Positions 1-13,300 of a stretch of DNA of 64,000 bases are shown here, one piece after another (positions within the stretch are counted from its first letter, which is position 1; each line of letters opens with the position of its first letter). Source of the stretch: Scortum barcoo (Eukaryota > Chordata > Actinopteri > Centrarchiformes > Terapontidae); the NCBI GenBank assembly GCA_023238725.1, contig CM041553.1, positions 11,709,492-11,773,491 of the forward strand, written 5' to 3'. Under the pieces are notes generated by a model. It was not told where the DNA came from, made no database searches, and saw only the letters and a list, made by a program, of their open reading frames with translations. The position numbers were made by a program, and so were the translations under genes.

Positions 1-3000
1 GTCGGTCTCCCCCTCACCAGCTCTCGGGCGTGGTTCTGCCAGCTCTGACAAACACACACACACACATAAATATAAAGAGCGTGTTCATGCAGACTTGTCT
101 TTCCTGTTAAGAAAACTAGAAAGTGGGATACTCTAAATTTGTCCTGTCAGCTTCCTCCCTCCACACAGACGTCAGAGGTCACGGTCAGTTCTAATGGAGG
201 TGTCACTGACATTCGGTGTCTCGTTCAGGGACTTTCAGCAGCTCAACTTACATATGACACCTGTTTATGTCTTATCTAAGACAAAAAGGGAACATCGAGA
301 TCTCAGGTAAGAGAAGATTCCTCGTCTTCCTTCCAGTCTTCTTCCCTTTTTCCCTTCAAGTGCCAAATTAAAGTATCGCCGTGGGAGGGAAAGCTGATAT
401 ATCGTCTTAAATGAAGCGTCTACCACGCTGCCAATTACATCAGTGCAACTGAATTACCCAAGAGCACTCCATCAAATTAATCTGGGGCTGAATAATCTGA
501 TGAAGTAGGGCCTTGGTGGCAGAGCCAGCTTCCTCTTAAGGTGGACGACACAAGAGTAACTTTTTGAGCCCCTTAATATAAAACAGTGACAAACTAGCAA
601 CTGTAGCAACATTATTATCTGTGTGTCACAGCATCAAACCTGAAACAAACACATGACATTTACAATAATGTTTCATTTAATGGGTCTGTAACGAAAGAAA
701 TACAAAGAAATTTTTATGTTTGTTCTAATTATAGAGAAAATAGGGTCTTTATTTAGTGTACTTTCAATTAATTCATTCCAATTAATAGCTTGCATAAGCT
801 CGAGAGTCTTCTACTTCCACTCTAGCACACAATTCAACAAACATATGAAGAATAAAGTGTCCAAAAATAAAGCAACTGTGTGTGAATATTTATTTTTACT
901 TATTTCTAACCTTTTTTAAGGAAAAAAACTATATTGTTCTTCCTGGAAATTTTCAAGGATACTATAAGGAAACTAATAAAACTTAGTGTTATTAAAGATT
1001 TTTGTTGCTTTTGCAGTTTTATGTGGAGCAATAATTTGGATCATTTCAAGTAAAATGTTATGAAACTACAATATTTCCATTAAGTGTTGGGAGATTCTCT
1101 AAAACCTCCTCAAGGATGTCTGTGGGATCCCAGACCACACCTAATTTTTCTATCTACTGACAAACATTGTGAGATTCAGCACGAGCCACATCAGATATTT
1201 TAGAGTTTATAATAATCTGCTAAGATGGAGTTTCATAAGACTGTCTTTCCTAAGCACGGTATCATCCTCAAATGTATGTGAGGTCCAGTTGTGCTCGTAC
1301 CACATGAAAATGTTGTACTGTGATATTATGAATCATTTATACCAAGTAAGATGCCTCTAAATTTGATAGTACAACATTGACTAAGCTGTGATTTGTCTCA
1401 CTGCTACAACTTCTTCTGTTAAACCTGTTAAAAATCATATATTAACATCTCGATTTAACAAAACAGTTTCACATTTGTTTTCTTTGGAATCAGGTCTTAT
1501 TATGTCATAGTCTCTGTGTGCGCATGCGTGTGTCGAGGGAAGGTGAGAGGGCAGTGGGAGTGCTGCGAGGTGTGAAGCAAAGTCAGTCAAGTGCAGCTGA
1601 CTGTCAAGGCTTCGGTCACTACTCTTTCACCTGCTGACTCAGAAACAATGGACAACATTTCCTTCTGTCTTTGATTCTTTATTTTCTGTTAGTTTTATAC
1701 ATATACTATTCTATTATCTATGGTGGAATATTGATATTATTCAGTGACAAGACACACCTGACAGCTGTGTGCCTCCAAAGATGGAGGATTTGGTTTATTT
1801 CTTTGAACATATCTACATAAGTGCAGCCACAATCTGTGTGAGAAGGAGGAAAAGGGACTGTAAAGCTTGACTGTTGGCTGTGCAGCTGCTGTAAGATGAT
1901 TTTTTATTATTAGTCTAACAGTCTCATAATCTCATAATAGTGGTTCATCTCAGCAAAGAGAGCTACTTTGTGCACAGTATGTATGATTTTTTTTATTTAT
2001 ATATAATTTATTTATTATTATTATTTATTTACCCAACAATAATGCAGTGCTCTGATCACAATCTGTGATTTTCTCAGGTTTTCAAACATGGGGTTTTTTT
2101 TCCCCCCAACTATCATGACACAGTACGATACCATGCAGGTGGTTGTTCTTATTATTCCAGAGCAACAGTCAATATACAAACCTAAACAGACATATCCAGT
2201 AGATCAGCCTGCAAGGACACTACCATAATTTACTAATTAGCAGTAGTAGTGTTAGTTATTGTAGTATTAACCATATTTGATGAAGCAGCGACAGAAGAAT
2301 AATTTACATGAAGAAACACTGAACTGCTTCATTTGTTCATTCAAAAGACGCATGTCTGATAATCCATGTCTCTTCCATGTAACTACCTTGCTCTTCGCTT
2401 TAATGCTGCCATTGTGTTAATGTCTTAACCCAACAAGAAGAACAGCACAGTTATCCTATCCAAACACACACAAACACAGTCCTCTGGGATCTGATTTCTC
2501 TGCCTCTCGTTCCCTTCCCTTCCCTTCCCTAACTTCTGCAGGACTTCTTATCAGTCCAGTCACATCACTTTTCCTTATCTATGCAGAGGCTATAAACTAA
2601 AAAGGACTAAAGGGCCCCAATCAGCAACAAAGCCGTGGAGCAGGGACGCTGCAGTGTGCTGGGAGGAGACCTGTAAGCACTTTTAGTATTCAGCTCCCCT
2701 TGTCATCGATAACGGCAAAATGGAGCAATGAGTGAAAACAAATATCAGGGAAGGAGGGACAGAGATAAGCCACACAGTGCTTGTAATGATTTTTTATGGC
2801 TGTTGTTGCAGAGGAGAGGACTGCAGTAGTTTTGTCCAGCTGAGTCTCTCCCTGTGGGCAGAGGCAGTGGATTGTGACTGACTCATTACAGTCATGCAGA
2901 TCTCTGCTTCATTACTGGCCTCTGGTCACAGCCTGAACAGACACGTTTTCAAAATGTCCTCAGAAGGACACAAAGATGAGTGACCCCTCTCCCCTGAGGT

Positions 3001-6000
3001 GCTGTGGGGATAAGTAAAAGTGCAGATCAGTGTTAGGATTATCATATTACTTCCTAAGCAATATTGTTGACATACTTGCCTGCGTCTTGTTAGTACCTTG
3101 AGGGTTAAACAGTGTGCACCTAATGAGAAAATACTGATCATCTCTGAGGAGCTGAAACACCTACGTTTAATAACTAATTGGTTTATTAGTATTAACACAT
3201 CCAGCACTTACAGACAATCATTAATTTCATGTTTCTGGCCTCTTTCTTTTAACTCAATCTACATCAACTCCTGAGGAAAATAAGTGACTCTTTAGCTGAT
3301 AAATTCTCCACCATGTTCACTACTAAATGTATCTGTCTGCTGCTGAGAAGGTGGTTTAAGTAAAGCTTTTTTGCAGAAACAGCAGCTTGATGTGGCCCAA
3401 ACACAAAATTATAAGAGCAGCGAGACTCATCCAAAACAGTAACGTTGCATAACGGACAGCTAAACAATGAGCTGAATTCTCTACAAACCTCCTTAAAAGC
3501 AGAGGGGAGCCGCAGATTCAGGTGATAACTGTCACATTGTCAGATTTCCTCCGCTCTGATGGTTTAGGTGCATTTAAGAAGAAGCTCTGTCCTCTTGCTG
3601 ACCTTGTATCATCCCATTGAAGGCAGCTCCAGATGAACCTCCACCCTGCTGTCACACACATCCTGACCGCAGCTCTCTTCAAGCAGCACAGTCTAATAGC
3701 TGCGGAGCTCCTCCACCAAAATGACAGCAGGTGATGACAGTAAAACAGCACTGCCTTTTGAATGTGTGTGTGCGTGTGCTCGAAAAGCAGGAAACACTAT
3801 CAACACAGTGACAGCTTACTCAGCTGCCGGGAGGTGCATGAGGGTGTAACCGCACCATTAAACACACACATTTATACACACGCACACAAACACACTCAAT
3901 ACCGTAAATTCATGGTGCTCTACACAATGCTAAAATCACCACTGTTCTGACACATGTGAGTAAACTTGTATTTTCCTCCCAGTGTAAAGCTCGACTGTAA
4001 TAGAAGCAGACCTCATCACAGATCCACAGAGACAAAAATGGGTCTTGCCGATGGCTACAAGTGCTGATATACACTTCCTGTCCCAACGCTGCTCTCAGCC
4101 AAGCCTGAACTAGCCACCAGAGATTAAACATGGGAAATCTTTTGCAGACTGCCAGTGGTAAAAAAGTACCTAAATTGAGTGATGAGGATAGAGTTTGGCT
4201 TTAGAAAGTATATTTACACCGAGCAGCAATCATATGAAGTGGTGACAACCACATTAAATAAGTGAAATCCTGGAAATGACTGCTTTTCAGTCACAGAGGG
4301 ATGGTGACAAGTCCCGCGTCACAAACACTCTCAAAATCCGCAAGTGGTTTGTTTTTCAAAAGGTACTCTGGAGCAAGACTTTAATGTAAGAAGAAACAGT
4401 AAATGCTATACACCAGTCAGGGACAACATGAGAACAGTAGTGGTCCATCTGTTCACTCTGTAGATTCATATTTTCTGCCTATTTGTTATCACAAAAAGTA
4501 ACAAACCAAAACTTTTACAGAAAAGTCAGAATGCTCCATTTAGATAAAAAAAATGTGTAAACTTTTGCCTCTTTTGTCTTTGGCTATAATTCAGTATCAC
4601 ACTCTCATATCTTTGGGGTTCTTGCAAAAGGACAAAATAAATTAAATATCCTTTCTAATAAATAATATCAAAGCTGAAGCAGCAGAGGCCGATATCTTAA
4701 CTTTTGGTTCCTACAATTTTCATGACGCAAACAGATAGCATCTCCACTTAGACCCTCCCTGCCTGCCAAATGCTCCCATCTTTCAACTTCCACAGCCCCG
4801 AGCTGTCATCACCATAAAACATTGTCATGAATAAACTGTTCTTGTGTAAAATCAGTGGAATGTCTCTTGAAGCATCACTGAGCAGCCATGTCTTATCCTA
4901 CACGATTTCTGGCATTTTAAGATCAGATGTCTCAAAGAGTCATTTCTCTCTTCTGTTTTGAGCCACCGCTGTAATTGTCACATTGTCTTGTTTAATTTTT
5001 ATTGCACTGCCTCAGAAAAATTTCCTGGATTGAATTGATATTAATGGCTCATTTTCCCAATTTTGTTTTTCTAGGATGTTTCCAAGACCCCTGTCCTCTC
5101 TACGCCCTCTCTACTGGAGTTCTTACATCTACATGTGGGCCACGACACAGTGAGGAACTCTACAGCTCCTCAGTATGTACCGTGTTAAATGAGCTGTGAT
5201 ATTATTCAAGAGCGCATGTGGACTGTTGCCATATAATAATAAGGCTAAAGGAGAAAGAAAAATTAGCAGCATGGAGAGGTTCTTCTGCCTCCTCGGCTAA
5301 ATATTTGTAATTTGCATTGAGCAGATGAGTCCAAGCACGAGAGAAAGACGGCAGCATGTTGCTGTTGTTTAATTAATACTCTCTGACAGACATCTTAGGT
5401 TGCCCGAACAGCAGGGGAGGCTGCCCAGGGGGGAGTGACTTTGCCATCTTTACTGCCACATAGACACGTGCAGAAACTCTCTGACAAACGCAATGAAAAA
5501 CCCACTGACAAACTGACAAACACACTCCCCCCAGTTTTCCTTCTGCATCGGATCCCCACAGCAGTGCAGTCATCCTTCATCTGTCCTCAACCCCTGGCAG
5601 CGTCCACAGCTGCCACACAGACAAGGATCCAGTAATGAGTCTGTCTACTTTTGCTAGCATCCGCATACAAAAGACTTGCAGGCACACAGCTCGCACAGAT
5701 CCCAACAACGCACAAGATACAAAAGAACAGATCGACATGCTGTTTAGCAAGTGATGTGGCCAAACACATTATCATAAAACACATTTTTCATCGGGAGTGT
5801 GCTGCTCAAACTGTGTCCCAGCTGTTTGTTAAAAGCCTCCGCCAAATAAGCCTCTGCCAAATAATTGCAAAAAGTTTTTTTATGGGCTCTTATTCAGAGA
5901 GATATCCAATATCCAAACACACAAGAGGGTTGCTTTATTTTTTTAAACAACTTTCAAAAATGACGTGACGAGAAGTGAAATGAAGTGAAGGTGCGTCTGT

Positions 6001-6397
6001 CTGCTCTAAAGTAAACACTAACGTCAGCAGTAAAAAAAAAACATTTAACACAGCAGTAAAACAGTCTTACGTCCTGCGCCAAGAGTTAGCCTGTCATTAG
6101 TTATCGATGTTGTTATGTGATATGAGTTTAGACTAACATTAGCAGCTCTATCCTGCTCTTTAATGGATTTGTTTTTTTGGGATGCTGTCTGCCAAACTCA
6201 CCAGCTTATCTCATCTTCAAAGTCAAAATCTTAAAAGCAGTCTTACCAATGCCTCTAAATGACCTACATTAGCAAACATGACCAAGACGATTAGTTTATA
6301 ATTTATAATAGTTATTCTAAGTGCCTGCAGCGAGGTTGGATTTTTTTGGTGACATCAGGCCAAACATTGCTGAGGTTTCAAAATCAACACAAAATGA

Positions 6398-6665
6398 AAA
6401 GTACTTTTAAGCACCTAAAAGTAACTTAGGGTGAATACAACCAGGCAGATTACTCAAATATCGAAGTACAACATTAGAATTTGAGTAAAATATTGAACTT
6501 AAACTCCCTAGCAAGTATTTAAAATTAGATTTACTTTTACCTTCTATAAAAATAAAATACTGATTTCATGTTCAAGTATTAATAATAATCCAATAATGTA
6601 AAGCAGAAATAGTAAATATTGAACTTTCATTTACTTGTAATGGAGTTTTTTTCCAGCATGGTATT
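6398..6665 (+). repeat. 'ACTTTTACTTGAGTA' dispersed repeat, diverged copy
   Basis: AAAAGTACTTTTAAGCACC, TTTGAGTAAAATATTGAACT and TTTACTTGTAATGGAGTTTT match the family, but the order is disturbed, so this may be two fragments. Confidence 0.4.
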
Positions 6666-9504
6666 AATATTTATTGTATTCATGTATATTTGTATGTTCC
6701 TGTACTATAACAGCAAAATATGCCAATGGCTGTTGTCATTACAATCAGAAAAAAAACAAATCAACATTCTCTGTCTATAAATCAGAAGTCTGCCTCTGTC
6801 TACTTCTATCTGAAATAATTATAAAGTTCTGTTTTGAAAATTACCATCATTTTCTGTTGGGAAATCTGCCACTGTTAGAAATGTAAACAGCACAGGTGCA
6901 GAGATACATCAGTAAGACTGACAGACTTGGCAACAGTAACCACGGAGCGGGGTTTAGCAAATGATAAATTAAAATTCAGCTTGATGTAGGCAGAAGTGAC
7001 AGACACACAGAGCAACTGATAGATGCTCTTTCACTGGCTGCTGTATAAGTTACAATACGTGGAAGGGGGTTGTTATTTTTGTTAGTTTTTGTTTTGTTTT
7101 GTTTTTCTTCATGTGTGTGAACCAGCTTCAGGACTTCATTTGGGCAAAAGGTCAAACATCTAAATCAGGACTACTCACTTCTGATGCCCTTTTCTTTGGA
7201 GCCCGTTCTGATTAGTTCTTTCTCACTCTTACTGTTCACTGCAGTGTTCAGACTGTAACATTTGTACATGCAATTAGACAATAATTAAAAAACTGTTTTT
7301 TTTTATAATCCAAAACTAAGTATAATTATGCTGGATGTGATGACAGATGAAGAAGCGTCGGGCAAAAAACATTGTGTGATTACAAACAGATGTAAAATAA
7401 CCTTTAAAACAAGAGATTTTGTGGTACAGGTTTCCTGATTTATATTCTCATTTTGCTCCTGATCAGTTAATCATCTTTGCAGTTAGAGAGCAGATACAGT
7501 TTCTCCGTCTGTCTGCTTTATCAGGTAACCACTTACAAATGAAATGTTTGATCATATTTTAACTGTCTAGTCTTACACTAAATGATCATATGTTGTTCAG
7601 GATGGAGCTGTTGTCTGCTGTGTTAAATGTTTCCTGTTGAGGCAAAACTTTTCACTTCCTAAGAAGTTGCCCTTTATAAAGAGTTTATATTTCTAATAGT
7701 TTTTTCCAATAATTAAACCTAAATAAACCATTTAGTTAATGCAATACGTCAGTTACAAGCCATTAGTAAGTACCATTGGGATGCCAAGTGTAATGGAAAT
7801 GTGCCCTTATTATTATGTTTTCCTGATTATATAATAGTCCTTATGTTTTATAATCATACATAATAGTCTACTCTTCTCTCATACAGTGATTCACTTTTCT
7901 CTTGACACATGTTAAACTGACCAGACCTAAATTCCTTTAGGGAACAGGCCTCTGACTTAAAAGAAAATAAAAGACACCTCTGACCTGAGAGACCGCTGAC
8001 TGATAGCAGTCATCACACTACGGAGGACGCACTATCGCAAGGTGGCTTTGACTGGTTTTAAATCTTAACTACAATGTTCTGATTAACAATCTGTCTGCCA
8101 GATTCCTTTTACGCATGAAGACGATGTAACCCTGAAACTATCTACTAAAAGGGTTGACAAGACCTCACACTCCCTCCCTTCCCCACCTTTCCTTTGTTCT
8201 GTACCCCATTATAAATATCTGTGCTTTATCTGTTATCACTTGTGAGTCCTCAGTCCAGCATGAGCATGCACTCGGTTGTCTGACGGCTCACCTTCTTGCA
8301 AGAATACATTAAAATACAAAAGACACTCATCATCATCATCCAACATAAAAGAAGGCAGACTTCTGATTTCAAACAATAACCCTTGATAACCATTAACTGA
8401 CCATGTTTTTATTAAACAGGTTACAGAAAGTTGTCGCTCTGTAGCAGAAATGTGTAGCTTCTCTCACTTCACTGCCACTGACTGATCAGCTAATCTGACC
8501 TCAAAATATATGTTTACAGAAGTAAGAAATGTTGAAGGGTGTTGGCTTTATCAAACAGATGGATGTGACCTGACAAATCTCATCAAATCTTCTCAACAAC
8601 ACAGGAGAGAGAGTATCTCAGGACCACAGAGGAAATAATGATTTGTAGTGCCAATAAAAAATGTTACAGACTTCAGCACAGAAAAATGTGAAATATGTAA
8701 ATAAGATTGCTTCTCGTACTGTGGAGCCCAATTAGGATTGTTGAGGAATTGCTCGACTGCATGTAAAAAAACCCCCAAAATTTTAATGCTATTCTGCCGA
8801 GGCAACATTTGGCAGAGATTGGAAGGAAAGTTTTATTTTAGAAGTCTATCCGTCTAGATCGTCTTTACTGTGGTACCCAAACTTCCCTTGCAGTAGTCAT
8901 GCTCTTTCATGTAGATGTAGATTTGAGGTCTGAATCTATTCTTATGTATTCTCAGAGATTAACTTGTCAAAAAGTGCATCTTTCCATCGTTTTTTTCCCT
9001 ATATTTTCAGCTGTAAGATGATTTCTCATGCGTCTCTGTGGTTCTCTCTCTCTGTCTGCCCTCTTTTCTGTGTCTGTGCTCCTCGCACTATGATGAAAGA
9101 CTGATTTTTATGTCTGTTATCTCACACTGCACTGATTTATGAACAAAGCCAGGCTGAGAGTGAAACTCCAGATAAAAGATGAGGAAAAAACTCTACTGAA
9201 TAACTGAAACGATCACAGCATCAGTCTGTCCTGATGCGGTGACAGTGAGTGAGTGTTTGAGCTGTAGGATCATTACCACCCAGTGTAGATTATGAACACA
9301 TCAATATGAGGCCCTGCAAGATTAGATCAAATCAAATCAAGGCAAAAGGGGATTTTGTGCGAATGTGTGTGTTTATTGTGTCTTTATCCATATGTGTGTC
9401 TGACTGCCTGTACTATACTTATTACATAACGGCTCTGCATACATATGGGCCAGAGGCAGTGGATCAGCATAATAATAAACAAACAGCAATAGAAAATGAA
9501 ACTA

Positions 9505-9636
9505 CATATACATATATATACATATATATATACATATATATATATATACATATATATATACATACATATACATACATATATATACATATATATACATATA
9601 TATATATATATGCACACATACACACACACATATATG
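9505..9636. repeat. Compound TA/CA microsatellite
   Basis: An uninterrupted alternating purine-pyrimidine tract of TA, CA and ATAC units. It creates artificial Tyr/Ile/His-rich open frames on both strands, which are not genes. Confidence 0.95.
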
Positions 9637-9680
9637 ATTTTATTTATTTATTATGACCAATTCCTTCTGATCCTGTGGAG

Positions 9681-9782
9681 CAGGTAGGCATTCAATTTCT
9701 TGCTCAAGGACACGTGAGCATGTATCGACTCATAGGGAATTGAACCCGCCCTGCTTAGATGGATTGACTAACCACTCATTTA
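9681..9782 (+). repeat. Dispersed repeat fragment ('CTTGCTCAAGGACAC ... TAACCACTC')
   Basis: TTTCTTGCTCAAGGACACG, then GAATTGAACCCGCCC and GACTAACCACTCATTT, follow the order of a very common fish repeat with a tRNA-like box. Its class is uncertain. Confidence 0.5.
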
Positions 9783-10189
9783 TCCACACACACCTGTACT
9801 GTAAGAGAATGAAGTTTCTGGCTGATTTGCCAAAGTTGGGTACAACAGAAAAACATTAGTAGAGTGTTTTAATTCATATTTTACACATAAAAATTTGTGA
9901 TTTTCTATAAACATAAAACTTGATCTTGTTTGGATGCTGTTAAGTATTGTATTACATGTTGACACATTTTATAATGTTTTTTCTTTTTTAGATTGTCTAT
10001 TTTAGATTTCATTTATGCTACTTGCAGTACTTTAACACTTTCTTATATTTATCTACTTACTATGTTTATAGAAATGTACCATACCAAGACAACTTCCTTG
10101 AATGTGTAAATTTACTTAGCACTTAATCTGATTCTGATTGTGTATTTTCTCATGCTATACTGTATAATGTATGCATGGCACTGACTCAC

Positions 10190-10339
10190 CGGTGATCACC
10201 AGAGTGTGTGGGATTCCCGCCTCGTTGAGCATTCGTTGGATGTGGTTGTTGTAGAGAGTGAGCGCCTGTCCTTTCCCACTTTGTGGGTTCACCAGCAGCA
10301 TCATCCGGCACGGACGAGACAACATGTTCATAAACAAGC
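10190..10339 (-). CDS. sphk1: sphk1 coding exon 2 (start of the DAGK/sphingosine kinase catalytic domain)
   Basis: This 150-nt exon (phase 1 at both ends) follows a TTTGCAG acceptor and ends in a G|GTGAGT donor. It encodes residues 141-190. The segment SRPCRMMLLVNPQSGKGQAL (148-167) aligns by eye with the first conserved block of human SPHK1, which has RPCRVLVLLNP followed by a GGKGKAL loop; the nucleotide-binding loop is N158-G164. The downstream NNHIQRMLNEAGIPHTLVIT part matches the helix and strand that follow in the family. Joining exon 1 codon 141 (G + GC, Gly) keeps the frame open. The next family block, with the SGDGL catalytic motif, is not seen in the 10.2 kb to the left, so the rest of the gene should lie beyond the window edge. 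Intron 1 is 14,879 nt. Confidence 0.9.
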
Positions 10340-13300
10340 CTGCAAAGGAGAGAAAAGGAAAAAAACTTATGGCTCAGTGCAACAAAAAGAAAGAAGAAAG
10401 GACAAACCTTGGAATATATCTTAATCTGCCAACAGAAAAGTTAAAAGAAAAGATAAAACACTCATTACACATTTGAAACTTCTGAAGACACAAGTTTATT
10501 CTAATCTTTAAACTTTTAAGGAAAAAAAACTTGGGAGAAAAAGTTCAAGGAGAAAAAGAAGTCAAGATAATACATGCTCTGTTTGTAAGTCAGCGAGTGT
10601 TTTTACTCACTGCAGGGGACCAGGTTAATTAGCAATACATGTTCATATTTTCTGAAGTGACCTAATTACTGTGAAACCCAAATTTAAAAGCAGCTTGTCA
10701 ATAATAAGGTCGCCTCTTCACAAAAACCACACATTACTTCAAATTGGGGATGGCCTATTATATGGCACTGTGTGTGTGTGAAGTTTCTGTTTATTTGCTT
10801 TTATCTATTTTAAGTGATATTTTAGTTGTCCTTTTGGATTAATTAATTTAGATATAAAGATGCATAATTATGAGAAAGTCAGTTTTCCTTTCATCTTGCT
10901 GCACTGCTATACTTTCTATCTCTTTACTTTCTTTTCTTTTCTATCTCTTAGCTCACTGTCAGATTTATTCAAGTTCTTGCAAGGTCAAGAAATCAAGATT
11001 CTCCAGCAACAATCTGACTCTGTTCACATGACTCATTTTTATTTCCAGTTACAGAAACAAGCCTTTTCATTTACACTGCGGTTTCCGATAGCTGGACAAG
11101 AGCCACAGAAAGAAACATTTCTACAGTAGAAACGAGCAGGAAGGACCCCATGGGAATCTGAGTACTGGGATATTTCAAGACAAACACAAATTGGACAATT
11201 TTCTCCCCAAACAGACTTTGGCAAGGCACCTGTAAAGGAGAAGATGGAGGTGTAGGAGGACAGTTGCTGTTGAACTATTGACACTATTCAACCAAAGAAA
11301 GTAACTACAACAGTGCAAAACAAGGTGATGATGCTAAAATGTCCACTTTAATGTGCAACCCTTACATACTACATCACACTGCCTGTTTGTATGTTCTGCA
11401 CATATGCAGCACTATTATCTGTGATAATGTACATTCATTATTAGCTGATATTTGCATGCCTTAACACAGGTGATTGTGTGATCACCTTAACCTGATAATC
11501 TGTATACTTTGTGCATTTTTTAATGTGCTAATGCATGTGTTGTTTTTCTTTTATTTGAGAGTCAGTGTAGAGACAGAAGCAAAATAGAGACACTTTCCTT
11601 TAGAAAAACTAAGACTGTGCACGATATCGACACAAGATTTGTGAATACAAGGAAAAGGTCAGTGGTCAGTTACACACCACTGAACTCACACACACACACA
11701 CACCAAACTGATACTACACTGCTTGCATCCAAAGATGGACGAGTGCAGCGGCAGCAGCCTGTTTGGTGCATTTTTAACTGCTGGGTCGATGCAAATTAGT
11801 GTTCAAAATATCTTTGACATCAAACAGATTTCAGAGGGTTACACAGACTTTATATTAGACAGATATCAAATCTTTTTAAAACACTCTGAAGATTATGGTC
11901 TCTCAGATGCACAGCGAGGGGCTAAAGGAGGGAGGAACTGGAAAAAGCTGGTTTTGGCCTTCTGTCTCACAGCGTCTGAGGAGGATTAATTAAGTACTGC
12001 AAGCATAAGGCTGTGTTTTGCCAGAGTATTGTGTTATTATAGGATACGAGACGAGACGGGGGAAACTACATAGAAATATAGATATGATAAAACTGAGTTC
12101 ATGTTGAGTTCTGAGAGAGTGGCGATGAGGAAGATATAGTGATGGCTTCTCAAATAAGAAAGACAAATACACTGTGGATCCCTGTCAGAAAAAAAAAAGA
12201 TTCCTCCCTTTTCTCCCTAAAAATGTAGAGCAAACTACTCATCAGTTTTCTCTCCTTTTCCCTCTCCCTACATCGCAATCTGTTTTTGTAACATCTCAGC
12301 CGGGAAAGAAATCAAATAAAAGAAACAGAAGCATGACATTAAGCCATCAGGCATATTTCACACACTGCAGCTATGGGATAAATTTACAGGTAGAAAACGG
12401 TGTAAAAACAATACGCTCCAGTAAGACTGTTTTATGTGTCACGCCTTGTCAACAAATACACGAAACAAACTATTTCATGATCAACAAAAACCTCAGAGAG
12501 TGATCTCCCTTTGCAACGCAGTTTTTAAAGATCAAAACATCGAGAGCATGGAGGGAGGTGAGTTATCCCAACAAATCTGACAGCTGATAAAGGACTATCG
12601 TTGGGCAGGATGCTCCAAGGATTAGCATGTCTAACTGGTTCAAAACCCAACCGGCAGGGTTTGTTTTAATGGATACTGCACTCCCAGTCGGCTTGCAGCG
12701 ACACCACTGGAATGCAGTGAAACAAGTCAGAAAACGCACCTTAACCTTTTTTAACCTCTGAGTTCAACCTGAGGTAAACACATCTGTCTCCAAGGCTTTT
12801 TGTTCTTTCTGCCCCCAACATGTCAGTGTACATTCAGCTGCAGTCCTGCAGTAAATCCATCATACTGAGAGGTGTTTGCCCTCATTTTATATAAATGTGA
12901 TGGAGTGTGCCTGAATTTAATTACATTTATTTATAGTTTATTTAAGTTTTGTTCTTTTTTTTTTTGTTAGTTGTTTTTGAGGTCTTAAACAGGAAAATAT
13001 TATGGGAAATACGTGACACATCCATCAGCCAGAAGTGACACACTGCAGTTATAAAATATTTTCAATGTAATTCATCACATTAAATAAAGGAATTCAGAAA
13101 TCTAGTTTTTCTGCAACTGAATTCTAAATGAATTCATTAAGGGAGATCCATCCATTTTCTATAATTGCGTATAATTGCATGCATTGGGAGGAGCAGAAAA
13201 GAGTGGGTGTGGCCTGACGGTCCAAGGTCAAATTAAAACATATAGTGGATGATCAATACTGCTGCAAGACTTCTGCAGCAGTACTGTGCTTCAATCAGTA

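Larger units (their letters stand above)
1..10189 (-). other. sphk1 intron 2 (incomplete): no exons seen
   Basis: AT-rich DNA with no open frame resembling the remaining sphingosine kinase exons. It contains short tracts such as CA repeats (about 52-66), a CCCTT pentanucleotide run (about 2510-2530), a copy of the 'ACTTTTACTTGAGTA' dispersed repeat near 6.4-6.7 kb, the TA/CA microsatellite at 9.5 kb and a repeat fragment at 9.7 kb. All short ORFs here look random. Confidence 0.6.

Noticed and set aside
9306..9687. Tyr/Ile/His-rich ORFs on both strands
   Set aside because: Produced by the TA/CA microsatellite.
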